A program made the translations under genes and the position numbers. Shown in pieces: positions 38,722 through 46,469 of a DNA stretch of 52,620 bases (position 1 is the stretch's first letter; every line of letters begins with the position of its first letter). Under the pieces are notes generated by a model. That model worked only from the letters and a program-made list of their open reading frames with translations, was not told the origin of the DNA and did not search any database. The DNA is from Bacteroidales bacterium (GTDB lineage Bacteria; Bacteroidota; Bacteroidia; Bacteroidales; UBA932): assembly GCA_017519865.1 (NCBI GenBank), contig JAFWRQ010000034.1, positions 1-52,620 of the forward strand, written 5' to 3'.

Positions 38722-40008
38722 TTACTTGGCCGGTTCGATAACGCGGTAGTGGCCACTCAGGTGCATGAATGCGAAGAGCCTGAGAAGCCCGTCGTAATAG
38801 GCATCGAAGTAGCCGTCCTCGTAGGGCTTGTTCTCGCTGTCCCAGAGGCGCTGCACGAACTCGCGGGAAATCCCGTTGTCGGCCGCGAGCGTGGCCGCGG
38901 CAGTGGTGGCCACGAGGCCCACCGAGTGGCGGGTGCCGCGGCCCTGCAGCGGGCCCATTCCGGCCGACATCGCGAAAGCGACGTCGGTGCCGTCGACATT
39001 GTACTGGTCGACGAAGTCGTCGATGCCCTTGGAGTAGAAGAAGGACTGGACGGTGTTGGCATAGTTGGTCTGCCACTCACGGTCGGCGCAGCACCAGGAG
39101 TAGTCGAGGGCTATGTTCATGGGCACGCGCCAGGAGTCGAAGCGGAATGCAGGCTTGTTGACCCTGCCGCCCCAGGAAGGGGTCTGGATGTAAGAGCCGT
39201 CGAAATTGTTGGTGTCGGGGTTGAGACCGGTCTCGGGGTCGATGCTCTTGTGCAGGTACTCGCGGCTGGCCTTGGCGCATTCGCGCCAGAAGTCGGCGCG
39301 GCCGTCGTCGGCCCAGCGTGCCCAGACCTCGTAGAAGGCCGGGATGTGGTACGACGGGTCGGTGTAGGTCGTGCCCCTGCCGTCGGGAGTGAAGCAGATC
39401 AGGTGGTTCTCCTTGTTGATGAAGGGCATGATGCCGCCTTCGGAGCCGTCTTTCTCCCACGAACAGTTCAGAATGTTCTGGGCCTCAGCGAGATAGTTGA
39501 ACTCGCCGTCATTGCCCCAGCGGTTGGAGGCGAAGATGAGGGCGGTCACGAAATACAGCTCTCCGTCGGAGGCGGGACCCGCGCCGCGGATGGTGCCGTC
39601 CGTGGTCAGGCTCCAGGCGAAATAACCCTTCATAGGACCTTCCTGGTACTGCATATACTTCTTTGCCCACCTGAACAGACGGTCGAAAACGTCCTTCTTG
39701 TCCAGCTGCACCGCCACCATCATTCCGTAGGACATACCCTCGGTACGGACGTCGTAATTCTTGACGTCGGACATGTATCCCATATCGTCCCCGACCTCGA
39801 AGTATACCTTGTCCGGGCCGTAGAACACTTCCTGGAAGATCTTCTCGAGCCTGGCGTCGATGTCTTTCTTGGAATATCCCATCTCCGCGAAGACATTACG
39901 GTACTTGTGGGTCTCGAAACCGCCTTTCTTCCAGGGTTTCAACTGCTTGTCGCCGCAGGCGCACAGGCACAGCGCGGCGGCGAGGAGGATTGTCAATGCT
40001 CTTTTCAT
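38722..40008 (-). CDS. GH8 exo-oligoxylanase-like lipoprotein
   Basis: This 428-residue envelope lipoprotein has lipobox LCAC with Cys18. It belongs to glycoside hydrolase family 8, (alpha/alpha)6 barrel. VRTEGMSYGMMVAVQLD contains the expected general acid Glu90. The regions AWSLTTDGTIRGAGPASDGELYFVTALIFAS and WRVPMNIALDYSWCCADREW match reducing-end xylose-releasing exo-oligoxylanases more closely than cellulases, so trimming of xylo-oligosaccharides is the favoured role. It lies 24 bases after pta and 22 before yqeY. No xylanase or SusC/D pair is present here. Confidence 0.9.
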   Translation of the reverse strand: MKRALTILLAAALCLCACGDKQLKPWKKGGFETHKYRNVFAEMGYSKKDIDARLEKIFQEVFYGPDKVYFEVGDDMGYMSDVKNYDVRTEGMSYGMMVAVQLDKKDVFDRLFRWAKKYMQYQEGPMKGYFAWSLTTDGTIRGAGPASDGELYFVTALIFASNRWGNDGEFNYLAEAQNILNCSWEKDGSEGGIMPFINKENHLICFTPDGRGTTYTDPSYHIPAFYEVWARWADDGRADFWRECAKASREYLHKSIDPETGLNPDTNNFDGSYIQTPSWGGRVNKPAFRFDSWRVPMNIALDYSWCCADREWQTNYANTVQSFFYSKGIDDFVDQYNVDGTDVAFAMSAGMGPLQGRGTRHSVGLVATTAAATLAADNGISREFVQRLWDSENKPYEDGYFDAYYDGLLRLFAFMHLSGHYRVIEPAK

Positions 40009-40032
40009 GATTTGTGGATTATGTTTATGCTA

Positions 40033-41040
40033 TTACTTGGCGTCCATTGCCTGGCAGGCGGTGATGGCGACCATCTTGTAGATGTCGTCGACGGAGCATC
40101 CGCGGCTGAGGTCGTTGACCGGGCGGGCGATGCCCTGGAGGATAGGGCCGATGGCGTCGGCCTCGCCGAGCCTCTGGACGAGCTTGTAGCCGATGTTGCC
40201 TACCTCGAGGTTGGGGAAGACCAGAACGTTGGCCTTGCCTGCAATCTCGCTGCCGGGGGCTTTCTTGGAGCCCACGGACGGCACGAGCGCGGCGTCGGCC
40301 TGCAGCTCGCCGTCGATCTTGAGGTCCGGATCGAGTTCCCTGGCCTTGCCGAGGGCCTCGAGGACCTTGTCCACGACCTCGTGCTTGGCGCTGCCCTTGG
40401 TGGAGAAGGAGAGCATCGCTACGCGCGGCTCCTCGAAGCCGGCGACGCTCTTTGCCGTCCTGGCGGTGCAGACGGCGATCTGCGCCAGCTGGTCGGCGTC
40501 GGGCATGGGCGTGACGGCCACGTCGCCGATCACGAGCACGCCGTTCTCGCCGTACTGAGGGGTCTTGGTGATCATCAGCATGGCACCGCTGACGCAGGTG
40601 ATGCCGGGGGCGCATTTGATGATCTGGAGGGCCGGGCGGAGGGTCTCGCCGGTGGTGGAGAGGGCGCCGCTGATCTGTCCGTCGGCGTCGCCGCTCTTGA
40701 TGATGAGGCAGCCGAAATAGAGCGGGTCGAGGACCTGCACGCGGGCTTTCTCGAGCGTCATGCCTTTCTTCTCGCGGAGCTTGAACAGCAGCTGGGCGTA
40801 CTCCTCGGTCTTCTCGCTGGTGGCGGGGTCGATGATGGTGGCCTCGGCTATGTGCTTGAGCCCCAGTTTGTCGGCGTAGGCGAGGATCTCGTCGCGGTTG
40901 CCGATGAGGATGATATCGGCGAGGCCATCAGCGATGGCCATGTCGGCGGCTTTGATGGTGCGCTCTTCGAGCGATTCAGGGAGGACGATGCGCTGCTTGT
41001 TAGATTGTGCGCGCGCGATGATTCTGTCAATTAATGCCAT
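40033..41040 (-). CDS. pta: Phosphate acetyltransferase
   Basis: This 335-residue cytosolic enzyme interconverts acetyl-CoA and acetyl phosphate, the first step of acetate formation in fermentation. It corresponds to the compact Pta type without the N-terminal regulatory domains. Family signatures are RIVLPESLEERTIKAADMA near the N-terminus, GCLIIKSGDADGQISGAL, VAMLSFSTKGSAKHEVVDKV and NVLVFPNLEVGNIGYKLVQRLG. An acetate kinase gene, its usual partner, is absent from this window; instead a GH8 gene follows by 24 bases. A TATATTTG element lies upstream. Confidence 0.95.
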   Translation of the reverse strand: MALIDRIIARAQSNKQRIVLPESLEERTIKAADMAIADGLADIILIGNRDEILAYADKLGLKHIAEATIIDPATSEKTEEYAQLLFKLREKKGMTLEKARVQVLDPLYFGCLIIKSGDADGQISGALSTTGETLRPALQIIKCAPGITCVSGAMLMITKTPQYGENGVLVIGDVAVTPMPDADQLAQIAVCTARTAKSVAGFEEPRVAMLSFSTKGSAKHEVVDKVLEALGKARELDPDLKIDGELQADAALVPSVGSKKAPGSEIAGKANVLVFPNLEVGNIGYKLVQRLGEADAIGPILQGIARPVNDLSRGCSVDDIYKMVAITACQAMDAK

Positions 41041-41076
41041 AGTAGTATGAATGTGTTATTATATGTCGCATTTCCA

Positions 41077-41084
41077 CAAATATA
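41077..41084 (-). promoter_or_regulatory. -7 element of pta
   Basis: Read on the minus strand this is TATATTTG, 36 bases before the pta ATG. It is divergent from the mgtC promoter. Confidence 0.65.
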
Positions 41085-41118
41085 CGGCTTATTTGAGAAG
41101 AATCCGCGGGAAAATGGG

Positions 41119-41126
41119 TATATTTG
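41119..41126 (+). promoter_or_regulatory. -7 element of the mgtC-like gene
   Basis: TATATTTG at this site has TTTG at 41092-41095 upstream (spacer 23, somewhat long). It lies 23 bases before the ATG at 41150. Confidence 0.6.
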
Positions 41127-41149
41127 TCAACAAAGAAATCAACGTATCT

Positions 41150-41587
41150 ATGGAGATCACAGAAACCCTGGCACTCGCCCGGATAGGCGTCAGCCTCCTC
41201 CTCGGAGGAGCCATCGGCCTCGAGCGCATGGTCCACAAGCATCCCGCCGGGATGCGCACCTTCATGCTCATCTGCATCGGCTCAACCCTCGCCACCCTGG
41301 CTTCCATCTACATCTGCCAGTCCAATATCGACCTTCACAACGGTGACCCGGGGCGCATCGCCGCCCAGATACTCACCGGCATCGGTTTCATAGGCGCGGG
41401 ACTGATCATCAAGACCGCCGACGGCGTCTCAGGCATAACGACGGCCGCCTGCATCTTCGTGACGGCCGTCATCGGCATCGCCGTAGGGGTGGGGATGATG
41501 CTCACTGCCGCCATCGTGACGGTCATAGTACTAATTATCCTGTCTTCTGGGTATTACGCCCGTAAAAGACAGGATAATAAAGGATGA
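41150..41587 (+). CDS. MgtC/SapB family membrane protein
   Basis: This 145-residue inner-membrane protein has four hydrophobic segments. The conserved stretch RIGVSLLLGGAIGLERMVHKHPAGMRTFMLICIGSTLATLAS, then QILTGIGFIGAGLIIKTADGVSGITTAACIFVTAVIGIAVG, defines MgtC/SapB. It lacks the C-terminal soluble domain of MgtC from Salmonella, as do most family members. A role in magnesium homeostasis or ATP-synthase regulation is suggested by characterised members. The frame extends upstream to 41051 but crosses the promoter, so ATG 41150 was chosen. The 3' end contains a 13-bp inverted repeat and the stop overlaps an AT-rich palindrome. Confidence 0.92.
   Translation: MEITETLALARIGVSLLLGGAIGLERMVHKHPAGMRTFMLICIGSTLATLASIYICQSNIDLHNGDPGRIAAQILTGIGFIGAGLIIKTADGVSGITTAACIFVTAVIGIAVGVGMMLTAAIVTVIVLIILSSGYYARKRQDNKG
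41534..41578. repeat. 13-bp inverted repeat at the 3' end of mgtC
   Basis: ATTATCCTGTCTT (41534-41546) and AAGACAGGATAAT (41566-41578) are perfect arms with a 19-base loop inside the last codons of mgtC. No T tract follows, so it is not a classical terminator. Confidence 0.7.
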
Positions 41588-41621
41588 AACAAAAAAGTTT
41601 GTTTCTATAACATTTTTGTTA
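41586..41621 (-). repeat. AT-rich double palindrome, copy 2
   Basis: Read on the minus strand the order is TAACAAAAATGTTA, then TA, then GAAACAAAC and GTTTGTTTC-like arms around a T/A core. This is the same arrangement and nearly the same sequence as at 23629-23668. It starts six bases after the deoD stop on the minus strand and reaches the mgtC stop on the plus strand, so it occupies the whole convergent gap. Confidence 0.75.
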
Positions 41622-41627
41622 AGCCTC

Positions 41628-42335
41628 CTATATAAGCGATAACGCGACCTCCATCATTCCGGTGAAGGTCTTTTCGCGCTGCTCGGGAGTCGTGTCCTCT
41701 CCGAGGATTACGTGGTCGGAGATGGTGCAGATGGTCAGGGCCCTCTTGCCGGCACGGGCGGCGTTCATATAGAGCGCCGCAGCCTCCATCTCGACGGCCT
41801 GGACGCCCATCTTGATCCAACTCTCGACATTGGGCGTGTCCCTGTAGAAAACATCCGAAGAGAGTATGTTTCCGACCTTGTACCGGATGCCCAGTTTCTC
41901 GCAGGCCTCCGCCGCGCCGCGCAGCAACTTGAAGTCGGCTATGGGCGCGAACGTGCCCGGCAGGGCGTATTGCGCACCATAGTTTGAGTCGGTGCAGGCG
42001 CCCATGGCCAGGATCAGGTCTCCGATGTGGAGGTCGCGGCTGTAAGCGCCGGCCGAGCCTATGCGGATGATGGTCTCCACATCGTAGAAATTGAACAGTT
42101 CATAGGAATAGATGCCGATGGAGGGGATGCCCATTCCGTGGCCCATCACGCTGACGCGTTTGCCCTTGTAGGTGCCGGTGAAGCCCAGCATGCCGCGGAT
42201 GTTGTTGAACTGGACGGGATCGTCGAGGAAGGTCTCGGCCATGAACTTGGCGCGCAGGGGGTCGCCTGCCATGAGTACGGTCCTGGCTATCTCGCCGGGC
42301 TGTGCTCCGATGTGGGGGGTGGGTGTATTGGCCAT
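41628..42335 (-). CDS. deoD: Purine-nucleoside phosphorylase, DeoD type
   Basis: This 235-residue cytosolic enzyme cleaves purine nucleosides with phosphate to base and (deoxy)ribose 1-phosphate in purine salvage. It starts [31 protein letters not shown] with the phosphate-binding GDPLRAK segment. [18 protein letters not shown] and [17 protein letters not shown] follow, then [10 protein letters not shown] with nucleoside-binding residues and TISDH with the catalytic Asp. Length equals the hexameric E. coli DeoD closely. It is the fourth gene of a transcript starting with an ECF sigma factor, only two bases after the DUF4252 gene, which is an unexpected place for a housekeeping enzyme. Confidence 0.96.
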   Translation of the reverse strand: MANTPTPHIGAQPGEIARTVLMAGDPLRAKFMAETFLDDPVQFNNIRGMLGFTGTYKGKRVSVMGHGMGIPSIGIYSYELFNFYDVETIIRIGSAGAYSRDLHIGDLILAMGACTDSNYGAQYALPGTFAPIADFKLLRGAAEACEKLGIRYKVGNILSSDVFYRDTPNVESWIKMGVQAVEMEAAALYMNAARAGKRALTICTISDHVILGEDTTPEQREKTFTGMMEVALSLI

Positions 42336-42337
42336 GG

Positions 42338-42826
42338 CTACCTCCTGGACCTTGCTATCATCTGTTCAAGCGCCTCGCGGTTGATGAGGCCGTCCATGCT
42401 GAGGAAAGTGGCTTCGGAACCGCTCAAGGCCATCATCACGAGGGAACGGATGATGTTGTCGTCGCCGTCGGTGTAGATCCTGATGGTCTCGCCGTCGTTC
42501 TTGGCCTCCATCATGAGCTCGAAAGAGCCTTTGTCCAGTAGACCCTTGACGTCATTGTTGAGGCGTCGGACAATACCGTCATCGGAGGAATTGAGGAGAT
42601 AGAACCCTTTAAGGGTGTTGACGATGGGGGTGATGTCGACTTTTTCGCCATTGTCCCCGATCTCGATCTCGGGGAGCTTTCCGATCATCTTGAACATCGA
42701 AGGGGAGATGTACACGGCACTGACACCTTTCTCGTCTGAGAATTTGTTGTAGATGGTCTTGCTGTCCTGGGCGTGTGCAAGGGTGCCGAGCAGCAGTACG
42801 GCTGCAATGGTGAACAGTTTCTTCAT
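42338..42826 (-). CDS. DUF4252 family exported protein
   Basis: This 162-residue protein has a cleavable signal peptide ([19 protein letters not shown]). The mature part ([28 protein letters not shown], then [46 protein letters not shown]) matches DUF4252, a Bacteroidota family frequently encoded next to ECF sigma factors. It probably resides in the periplasm or outer membrane. It lies six bases after the membrane anti-sigma-like gene and two before deoD, so it is likely to be a target or component of the same envelope-signalling unit. Molecular function is unknown. Confidence 0.87.
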   Translation of the reverse strand: MKKLFTIAAVLLLGTLAHAQDSKTIYNKFSDEKGVSAVYISPSMFKMIGKLPEIEIGDNGEKVDITPIVNTLKGFYLLNSSDDGIVRRLNNDVKGLLDKGSFELMMEAKNDGETIRIYTDGDDNIIRSLVMMALSGSEATFLSMDGLINREALEQMIARSRR

Positions 42827-42832
42827 ATCGGG

Positions 42833-43225
42833 TCAATTTTTAATATTCATGAGTTCATTGGTCTTGGTAAGTACGGCGCCGGTCTCCTGGGTGAAGGAGT
42901 CCATGCTTTCATCCATCTTGTCGCTGATGAAGGAGAGGGAAGCGGCCACCATGGCGTAGGCCTGGTGAGGGTCGCTGAACGTGTCCTTGGGCTGGTTGCG
43001 GAAACTGTTGATGCCGAGCCCTATGCCCACGAGGAGGGCGAGGGAAGCGGCTACGCCGGCGATGCGGAGCATCCTGCGCGGCCTGGCCGCCTGTTCTCCG
43101 GCGAGGAAGGCGAGGGTGTCGAGTTCCGTGCGGATGTCGTCCCTGAGCTTTTCCGGGACGTGGATGGAGCCGTCCAGGGCGATGGCCTCGAGCTCCGTCA
43201 TGCTCATTTTATCCGTCTCTTTCAT
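42833..43225 (-). CDS. Single-pass membrane protein, probable anti-sigma factor
   Basis: This 130-residue protein has a cytoplasmic helical N-terminal half (residues 1-50), one transmembrane helix (about 52-72, MLRIAGVAASLALLVGIGLGI) and a periplasmic helical tail. The arrangement, position one base after the ECF sigma gene and size fit a regulatory partner that holds the sigma factor at the membrane. It does not carry a recognisable zinc-binding anti-sigma (ZAS) motif, so the assignment rests on context and topology. Its tail (DPHQAYAMVAASLSFISDKMDESMDSF) resembles proteins found between ECF sigma and DUF4252 genes in related bacteria. Confidence 0.7.
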   Translation of the reverse strand: MKETDKMSMTELEAIALDGSIHVPEKLRDDIRTELDTLAFLAGEQAARPRRMLRIAGVAASLALLVGIGLGINSFRNQPKDTFSDPHQAYAMVAASLSFISDKMDESMDSFTQETGAVLTKTNELMNIKN

Positions 43226-43226
43226 A

Positions 43227-43721
43227 TTACAACTCGCTTTTTATCCTGTTTCTCAATGTCTTTCGGGCGAGGCTCAGCTGCACCCTTGTGTTGATCTCCG
43301 ACATGCCCAGCTTTTCGGCTATCTCGTCGTATTCGAGCTCCTCGAATATGCGCATCCGGACGATCTCGCGTTGTTTGGGCGGCAGGTCTTCGATGTGCCG
43401 GAGTACTCTCCGGAGCGTCTCCCTGTCCGCCAGGGCCTTGTCGGGAGGGTCTTCCCCGGACTTCTCCGGAAGGTCTCCCATCGCGACCGTGCGTCCTTCT
43501 TTCCTGAGCCGGTCGATGCAGAGGTTCTTCAGCAGCGTATAGGCATACGCCTTGGGGTTCACCACGCCTTCGAGCCGGTCCCGGGAGTTCCAAAGCTTGA
43601 TGAAAAGGTCCTGCACCGTATCCCTGGCATCGGAACCGTCTTCAAGATAGTGGAAGGCTATCCTGTAGAGACCGTCGCTGAGGGGAAGGTATAGCGCTTT
43701 GAACTCTTCGTGGGTCATCAT
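43227..43721 (-). CDS. ECF-type RNA polymerase sigma factor
   Basis: This 164-residue sigma-70 family ECF factor directs RNA polymerase to stress or envelope promoters. Region 2 is recognised in LYRIAFHYLEDGSDARDTVQDLFIKLWNSRDRL, with the DA(E/R)D-like helix, and region 4 in LPPKQREIVRMRIFEELEYDEIAEKLGMSEINTRVQLSLARKTLRNRI with a helix-turn-helix. The first codons offer TTG 43730 and ATGs at 43721 and 43718; ATG 43721 is annotated. It leads a tight operon of sigma, membrane partner, DUF4252 and deoD, with gaps of one to six bases, so the downstream genes are presumably under its own control. Confidence 0.93.
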   Translation of the reverse strand: MMTHEEFKALYLPLSDGLYRIAFHYLEDGSDARDTVQDLFIKLWNSRDRLEGVVNPKAYAYTLLKNLCIDRLRKEGRTVAMGDLPEKSGEDPPDKALADRETLRRVLRHIEDLPPKQREIVRMRIFEELEYDEIAEKLGMSEINTRVQLSLARKTLRNRIKSEL

Positions 43722-43780
43722 CGTTTTCAAACACTTAATAGACGGAATGCCGGTCGCTTTGTTAATGGATTTTTGTAAAA

Positions 43781-44599
43781 TTATTCAGCAAAATCATGTT
43801 GCAGCAGCAATGCCCTGAGAGCGTCGTTGAAGCCCCGCATCGCGTCGTGGTTGTAGTCCTCCACCAGCGACGCGCTGCGCGCCATCCCTCCCATGAAAGT
43901 GGAGCTCAGGGCTATGCCTCCGCCGAGGATTCCGGTGATCCAATTGCCTGATATGCACTGCCATACGGTCCATCCCGCAGCGGCGGCGTTAAGCCCCGTC
44001 GACACGAGGCCTTCCGAAAGATGGCCGGTGTAGAGGTGGCCCAGGGGAGGGAGGAATGAACGGAATACAGCCTGCTTCTCGGTCTTGAGTTTCGGGACGC
44101 GTGCGAACAGCGCGTCCAGCTCTCGCCTGGCTCCTTCCAGTTCATCTCCGCCATAGAGCGTCCCGAGCAGGGTTTCCGCCCGGGACCGGGACTCGTCCCA
44201 GCGGGCGCATTCGCCCAGGACGAGGGCGTCGAGCAGCAGCCTGCGAGGGGCGGCTGCATCGCCGGCTTCCTCCATATAGGAGGCCGCGCCGGCGAAATCG
44301 CCCGCCAGGTAGCTGCACAGTTCCTTCTCGTAGAGTACGTCGTCCCGGCGCTCGGGCGTCAGCATGTACATGCTCACGCGCCCGAGAGTGGCAGCGGCGT
44401 CGCCGAAACGGCGGAGCTGCTTATAGCACTCCGCCTTGGCGACCAGCGCCTCGGCCGCGTCGTGCGGGTCCTCGGCGTCGAAGGCCGCGCGTTCGTACTG
44501 CACAGCCTTCAGAGCCCAGTCCGTACGCTCCTGCGCCTCACTGGAAAACGCTGCGCAGAGGAATATGGATGTGATAAAGGATAGCAGTGTCCTGTACAT
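43781..44599 (-). CDS. Exported helical-repeat protein with C-terminal membrane segment
   Basis: This 272-residue protein has a signal peptide ending near SSEAQ. Residues 25-165 are alpha-helical repeats of TPR-like spacing (AAEALVAKAECYKQLRRFGDAAATLGRVS, YEKELCSYLAGDFAGAASYMEEAGD). From about 180 the segment FLPPLGHLYTGHLSEGLVSTGLNAAAAGW, followed by a second hydrophobic stretch at about 220-240, forms a membrane-hairpin-like domain. The preceding gene product shares this two-part design and motif P-x-G-(K/H)-x-Y-x-G-x-L-x-E-G. The first 62 bases overlap the end of that gene. It is the last gene of the TM2-LolA-YidD operon. Function unknown. Confidence 0.75.
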   Translation of the reverse strand: MYRTLLSFITSIFLCAAFSSEAQERTDWALKAVQYERAAFDAEDPHDAAEALVAKAECYKQLRRFGDAAATLGRVSMYMLTPERRDDVLYEKELCSYLAGDFAGAASYMEEAGDAAAPRRLLLDALVLGECARWDESRSRAETLLGTLYGGDELEGARRELDALFARVPKLKTEKQAVFRSFLPPLGHLYTGHLSEGLVSTGLNAAAAGWTVWQCISGNWITGILGGGIALSSTFMGGMARSASLVEDYNHDAMRGFNDALRALLLQHDFAE

Positions 44600-45380
44600 T
44601 TCTCAATTCGTCGTTGTGTATGCTGACGGAGACGTAACTCCCGTAAATGTTTCCTATGTAGAATACGGTGCCAATTGCGCCGAACAGTATTGTCTTCCAG
44701 TTCTTTATGCCGTATTTCGCCCAGTTTTCCGCCGTTATCGCGGCAAGCGACCCGACGGTCAGGAAGGATGCCACTCCCTCGCCTAGTTCCCCGGCATAGA
44801 CCTTGCCGAGGCCGGGGACCACCGCTGATGCGGCGGCGGCCAGGACGGGACTCTTGGACCGTCCGTAGTATCTCTCGTTATAGATGCCCTGCAGCGCCCT
44901 TTCGCTCTCCGTGAGGGCGTATTGCGAGAACGTGAAGCCGTCTGCGGCAGTGATGAAGTCGGCTGCCCGCCCCTCAAGGAGCGCGATGCCGGCCTGCTCG
45001 AGGCTCTTCAGTTCGGCATAAGGCCCGCTGTAACTGTCCAGGAGTTCGGAACTCCTGGCATAGTTGCCCAGATGGGCATTGGATATGACGTTGAAAAAGA
45101 GCGACTTGTCGTGGAAAGGGGAGTCCTGGGGCACCTTGTCGAAGGCCGCCGAGGCTTCCTCCAGATACTTGGCGCTGTAGTTGGCCCACCCTCTCAGGTA
45201 GTTGAGGGTATCCGACGCATAGTAGCGGCTGCGTGTGAGCAGGGTCACGGCGTCGTCCTCCATGTTGTTGCCGATGAGATAGTCCACGAACGCCGCGTCC
45301 TTGGAGGCGTAGCTGCGCTGCGCGGAGGCCGCGGCCGCCGCAAGCAGCAAGGTCAGGATAATCGTGAACGCCCGTCTCAT
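44538..45380 (-). CDS. Exported helical-repeat protein, paralogue with PGLGKVYAGELGEG motif
   Basis: This 280-residue protein has a signal peptide (cleavage near AASAQ). Residues 25-170 have TPR-like helical repeats (DAVTLLTRSRYYASDTLNYLRGWANYSAKYLEEASAAFDKV). VVPGLGKVYAGELGEGVASFLTVGSLAAIT at 187-215 and a following hydrophobic hairpin end the protein, and the same motif occurs at 183-197 of the next gene. The pairing suggests duplication or a heteromeric pair. It overlaps the YidD-like gene by four bases and the next gene by 62, tight even for this operon. The C-terminal 25 residues after NVQDT look unlike a conserved domain. Function unknown; envelope association is inferred from the signal peptides and membrane hairpin. 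Confidence 0.75.
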   Translation of the reverse strand: MRRAFTIILTLLLAAAAASAQRSYASKDAAFVDYLIGNNMEDDAVTLLTRSRYYASDTLNYLRGWANYSAKYLEEASAAFDKVPQDSPFHDKSLFFNVISNAHLGNYARSSELLDSYSGPYAELKSLEQAGIALLEGRAADFITAADGFTFSQYALTESERALQGIYNERYYGRSKSPVLAAAASAVVPGLGKVYAGELGEGVASFLTVGSLAAITAENWAKYGIKNWKTILFGAIGTVFYIGNIYGSYVSVSIHNDELRNVQDTAILYHIHIPLRSVFQ

Positions 45381-45754
45381 CTGTCTTTCTTTTTTCTTGG
45401 GAGGTAGGCCTCCACGCCTTCGTGGATGAGTCCGTCCTCGGAGAAATGGTGGTGCTGTGCGGTGCCTACGCGGCCGCTGCGGGTCATCCTGTCGACGGTG
45501 AACAGGACGGCGGGGAAGAAGCCCGCCTTATGGGATGCCTCCTTGAAGAAGGCCGTGTTGTCGGGGTCGAAGGGGCAGGTGCCGGCAAGTTGCCGGCCTA
45601 TGGCGGCGGCTGCGCGCTGCGGCCAGCCGAGGCTGTCGGACGCAGGCGCGGGCGCGTCGAACGACGCCCGGCGCAGCAGCGCGGCGTCCGGCGTCTGCGC
45701 CGCTGCAGCCGCGCAGGCCATGATGGCGGCGGTCAGTATGATCGCCCGTTTCAT
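45377..45754 (-). CDS. Exported YidD-like protein, degenerate cysteine pattern
   Basis: This 125-residue protein has a signal peptide (MKRAIILTAAIMACAAAAAQ). Residues of about 57-115 (GTCPFDPDNTAFFKEASHKAGFFPAVLFTVDRMTRSGRVG) align by eye with YidD, whose core is CPF-x-PSCSEYA-x-EA, a hydrophobic RL-x-RC segment and a proline-rich end. Here one cysteine is kept, while the PSCS site reads PDNT and the second cysteine reads RSG. YidD normally helps membrane-protein insertion from the cytosolic side. A signal peptide puts this version outside the cytoplasm, so its role is probably different. It overlaps both neighbours by four bases in ATGA-type junctions. Confidence 0.65.
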   Translation of the reverse strand: MKRAIILTAAIMACAAAAAQTPDAALLRRASFDAPAPASDSLGWPQRAAAAIGRQLAGTCPFDPDNTAFFKEASHKAGFFPAVLFTVDRMTRSGRVGTAQHHHFSEDGLIHEGVEAYLPRKKKDR

Positions 45755-46467
45755 CTGCCCGGAATTTTGGCTGTGCCGACGACCTTGGCATTGGACGGGA
45801 CCTGGAAGTCGAATAGCGGGTCGTCCCCGTCCACCTTGATGTCGGAATAGATGGTGCGCATCACCGAAGAGTCCTTAGGAGAGGTATAGGTGATGCTGGT
45901 GGTCCTGGTCGGAAGCATCATCCTCCCGGCCGGGACGTAATTGGAGTAGTATGTCTTCGTGACGGTCTTGCCGGAGGCGTCGATGTAGCCGCAGTATATC
46001 GGGAGGAAGTTTTCGAACACTATCTCGACTTTCGGTATGTCTCCGGACTTGTCGGTCACGTATGTCTTCTTGACGAGCCCGTCCTCCCGGGTGCTGCCCT
46101 GGAGGCGGTAGCCGTACATGCCGAGCCCGAGGTCCTCGGCCCGGCCGCTCATGAACACGGAGACCAGTTCGTCCTGCGATGTCAGGCTGGCGGAATTGTC
46201 GATGATGACTTCGTTGGAGGAGGGGATGTACATCCGGGTCTCGCCCTTGACGTTTGTAACCAGGATGTACTCCTGAGGCTTCAGGAAATGGATCACGGCG
46301 CGTCCGTCGCTGGAGCAATGGACGCGCTTGGTGATCGTGGCTACCTTGCCGCCTGCCGCCTGCTTGACCTCGACGTCGGCGCTGATCCGCCTCTGGGCGG
46401 ACGCGCCGGCCGGGACAAGCAGGCTCGCGGCGGCCAAGATTATCAGTATGTTACGGCGCCGGCTCAA
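45751..46467 (-). CDS. LolA-like exported protein
   Basis: This is a protein of about 238 residues beginning at a TTG (46467) or, with a ten-base overlap, a GTG (46479). The first is used because it leaves a normal signal peptide (SRRRNILIILAAASLLVPAGASAQ). The mature chain is built of beta strands with a LolA/LolB-like layout (ISADVEVKQAAGGKVATITKRVHCSSDGRAVIHFLKPQEYILVTNVKGETRMYIPSSNEVII). LolA carries lipoproteins across the periplasm to the outer membrane, and this could be a paralogue for a subset of cargo. The frame extends upstream to 46608 without a plausible N-terminus. It lies between the TM2 and YidD-like genes. Confidence 0.75.
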   Translation of the reverse strand: MSRRRNILIILAAASLLVPAGASAQRRISADVEVKQAAGGKVATITKRVHCSSDGRAVIHFLKPQEYILVTNVKGETRMYIPSSNEVIIDNSASLTSQDELVSVFMSGRAEDLGLGMYGYRLQGSTREDGLVKKTYVTDKSGDIPKVEIVFENFLPIYCGYIDASGKTVTKTYYSNYVPAGRMMLPTRTTSITYTSPKDSSVMRTIYSDIKVDGDDPLFDFQVPSNAKVVGTAKIPGR

Positions 46468-46469
46468 GG

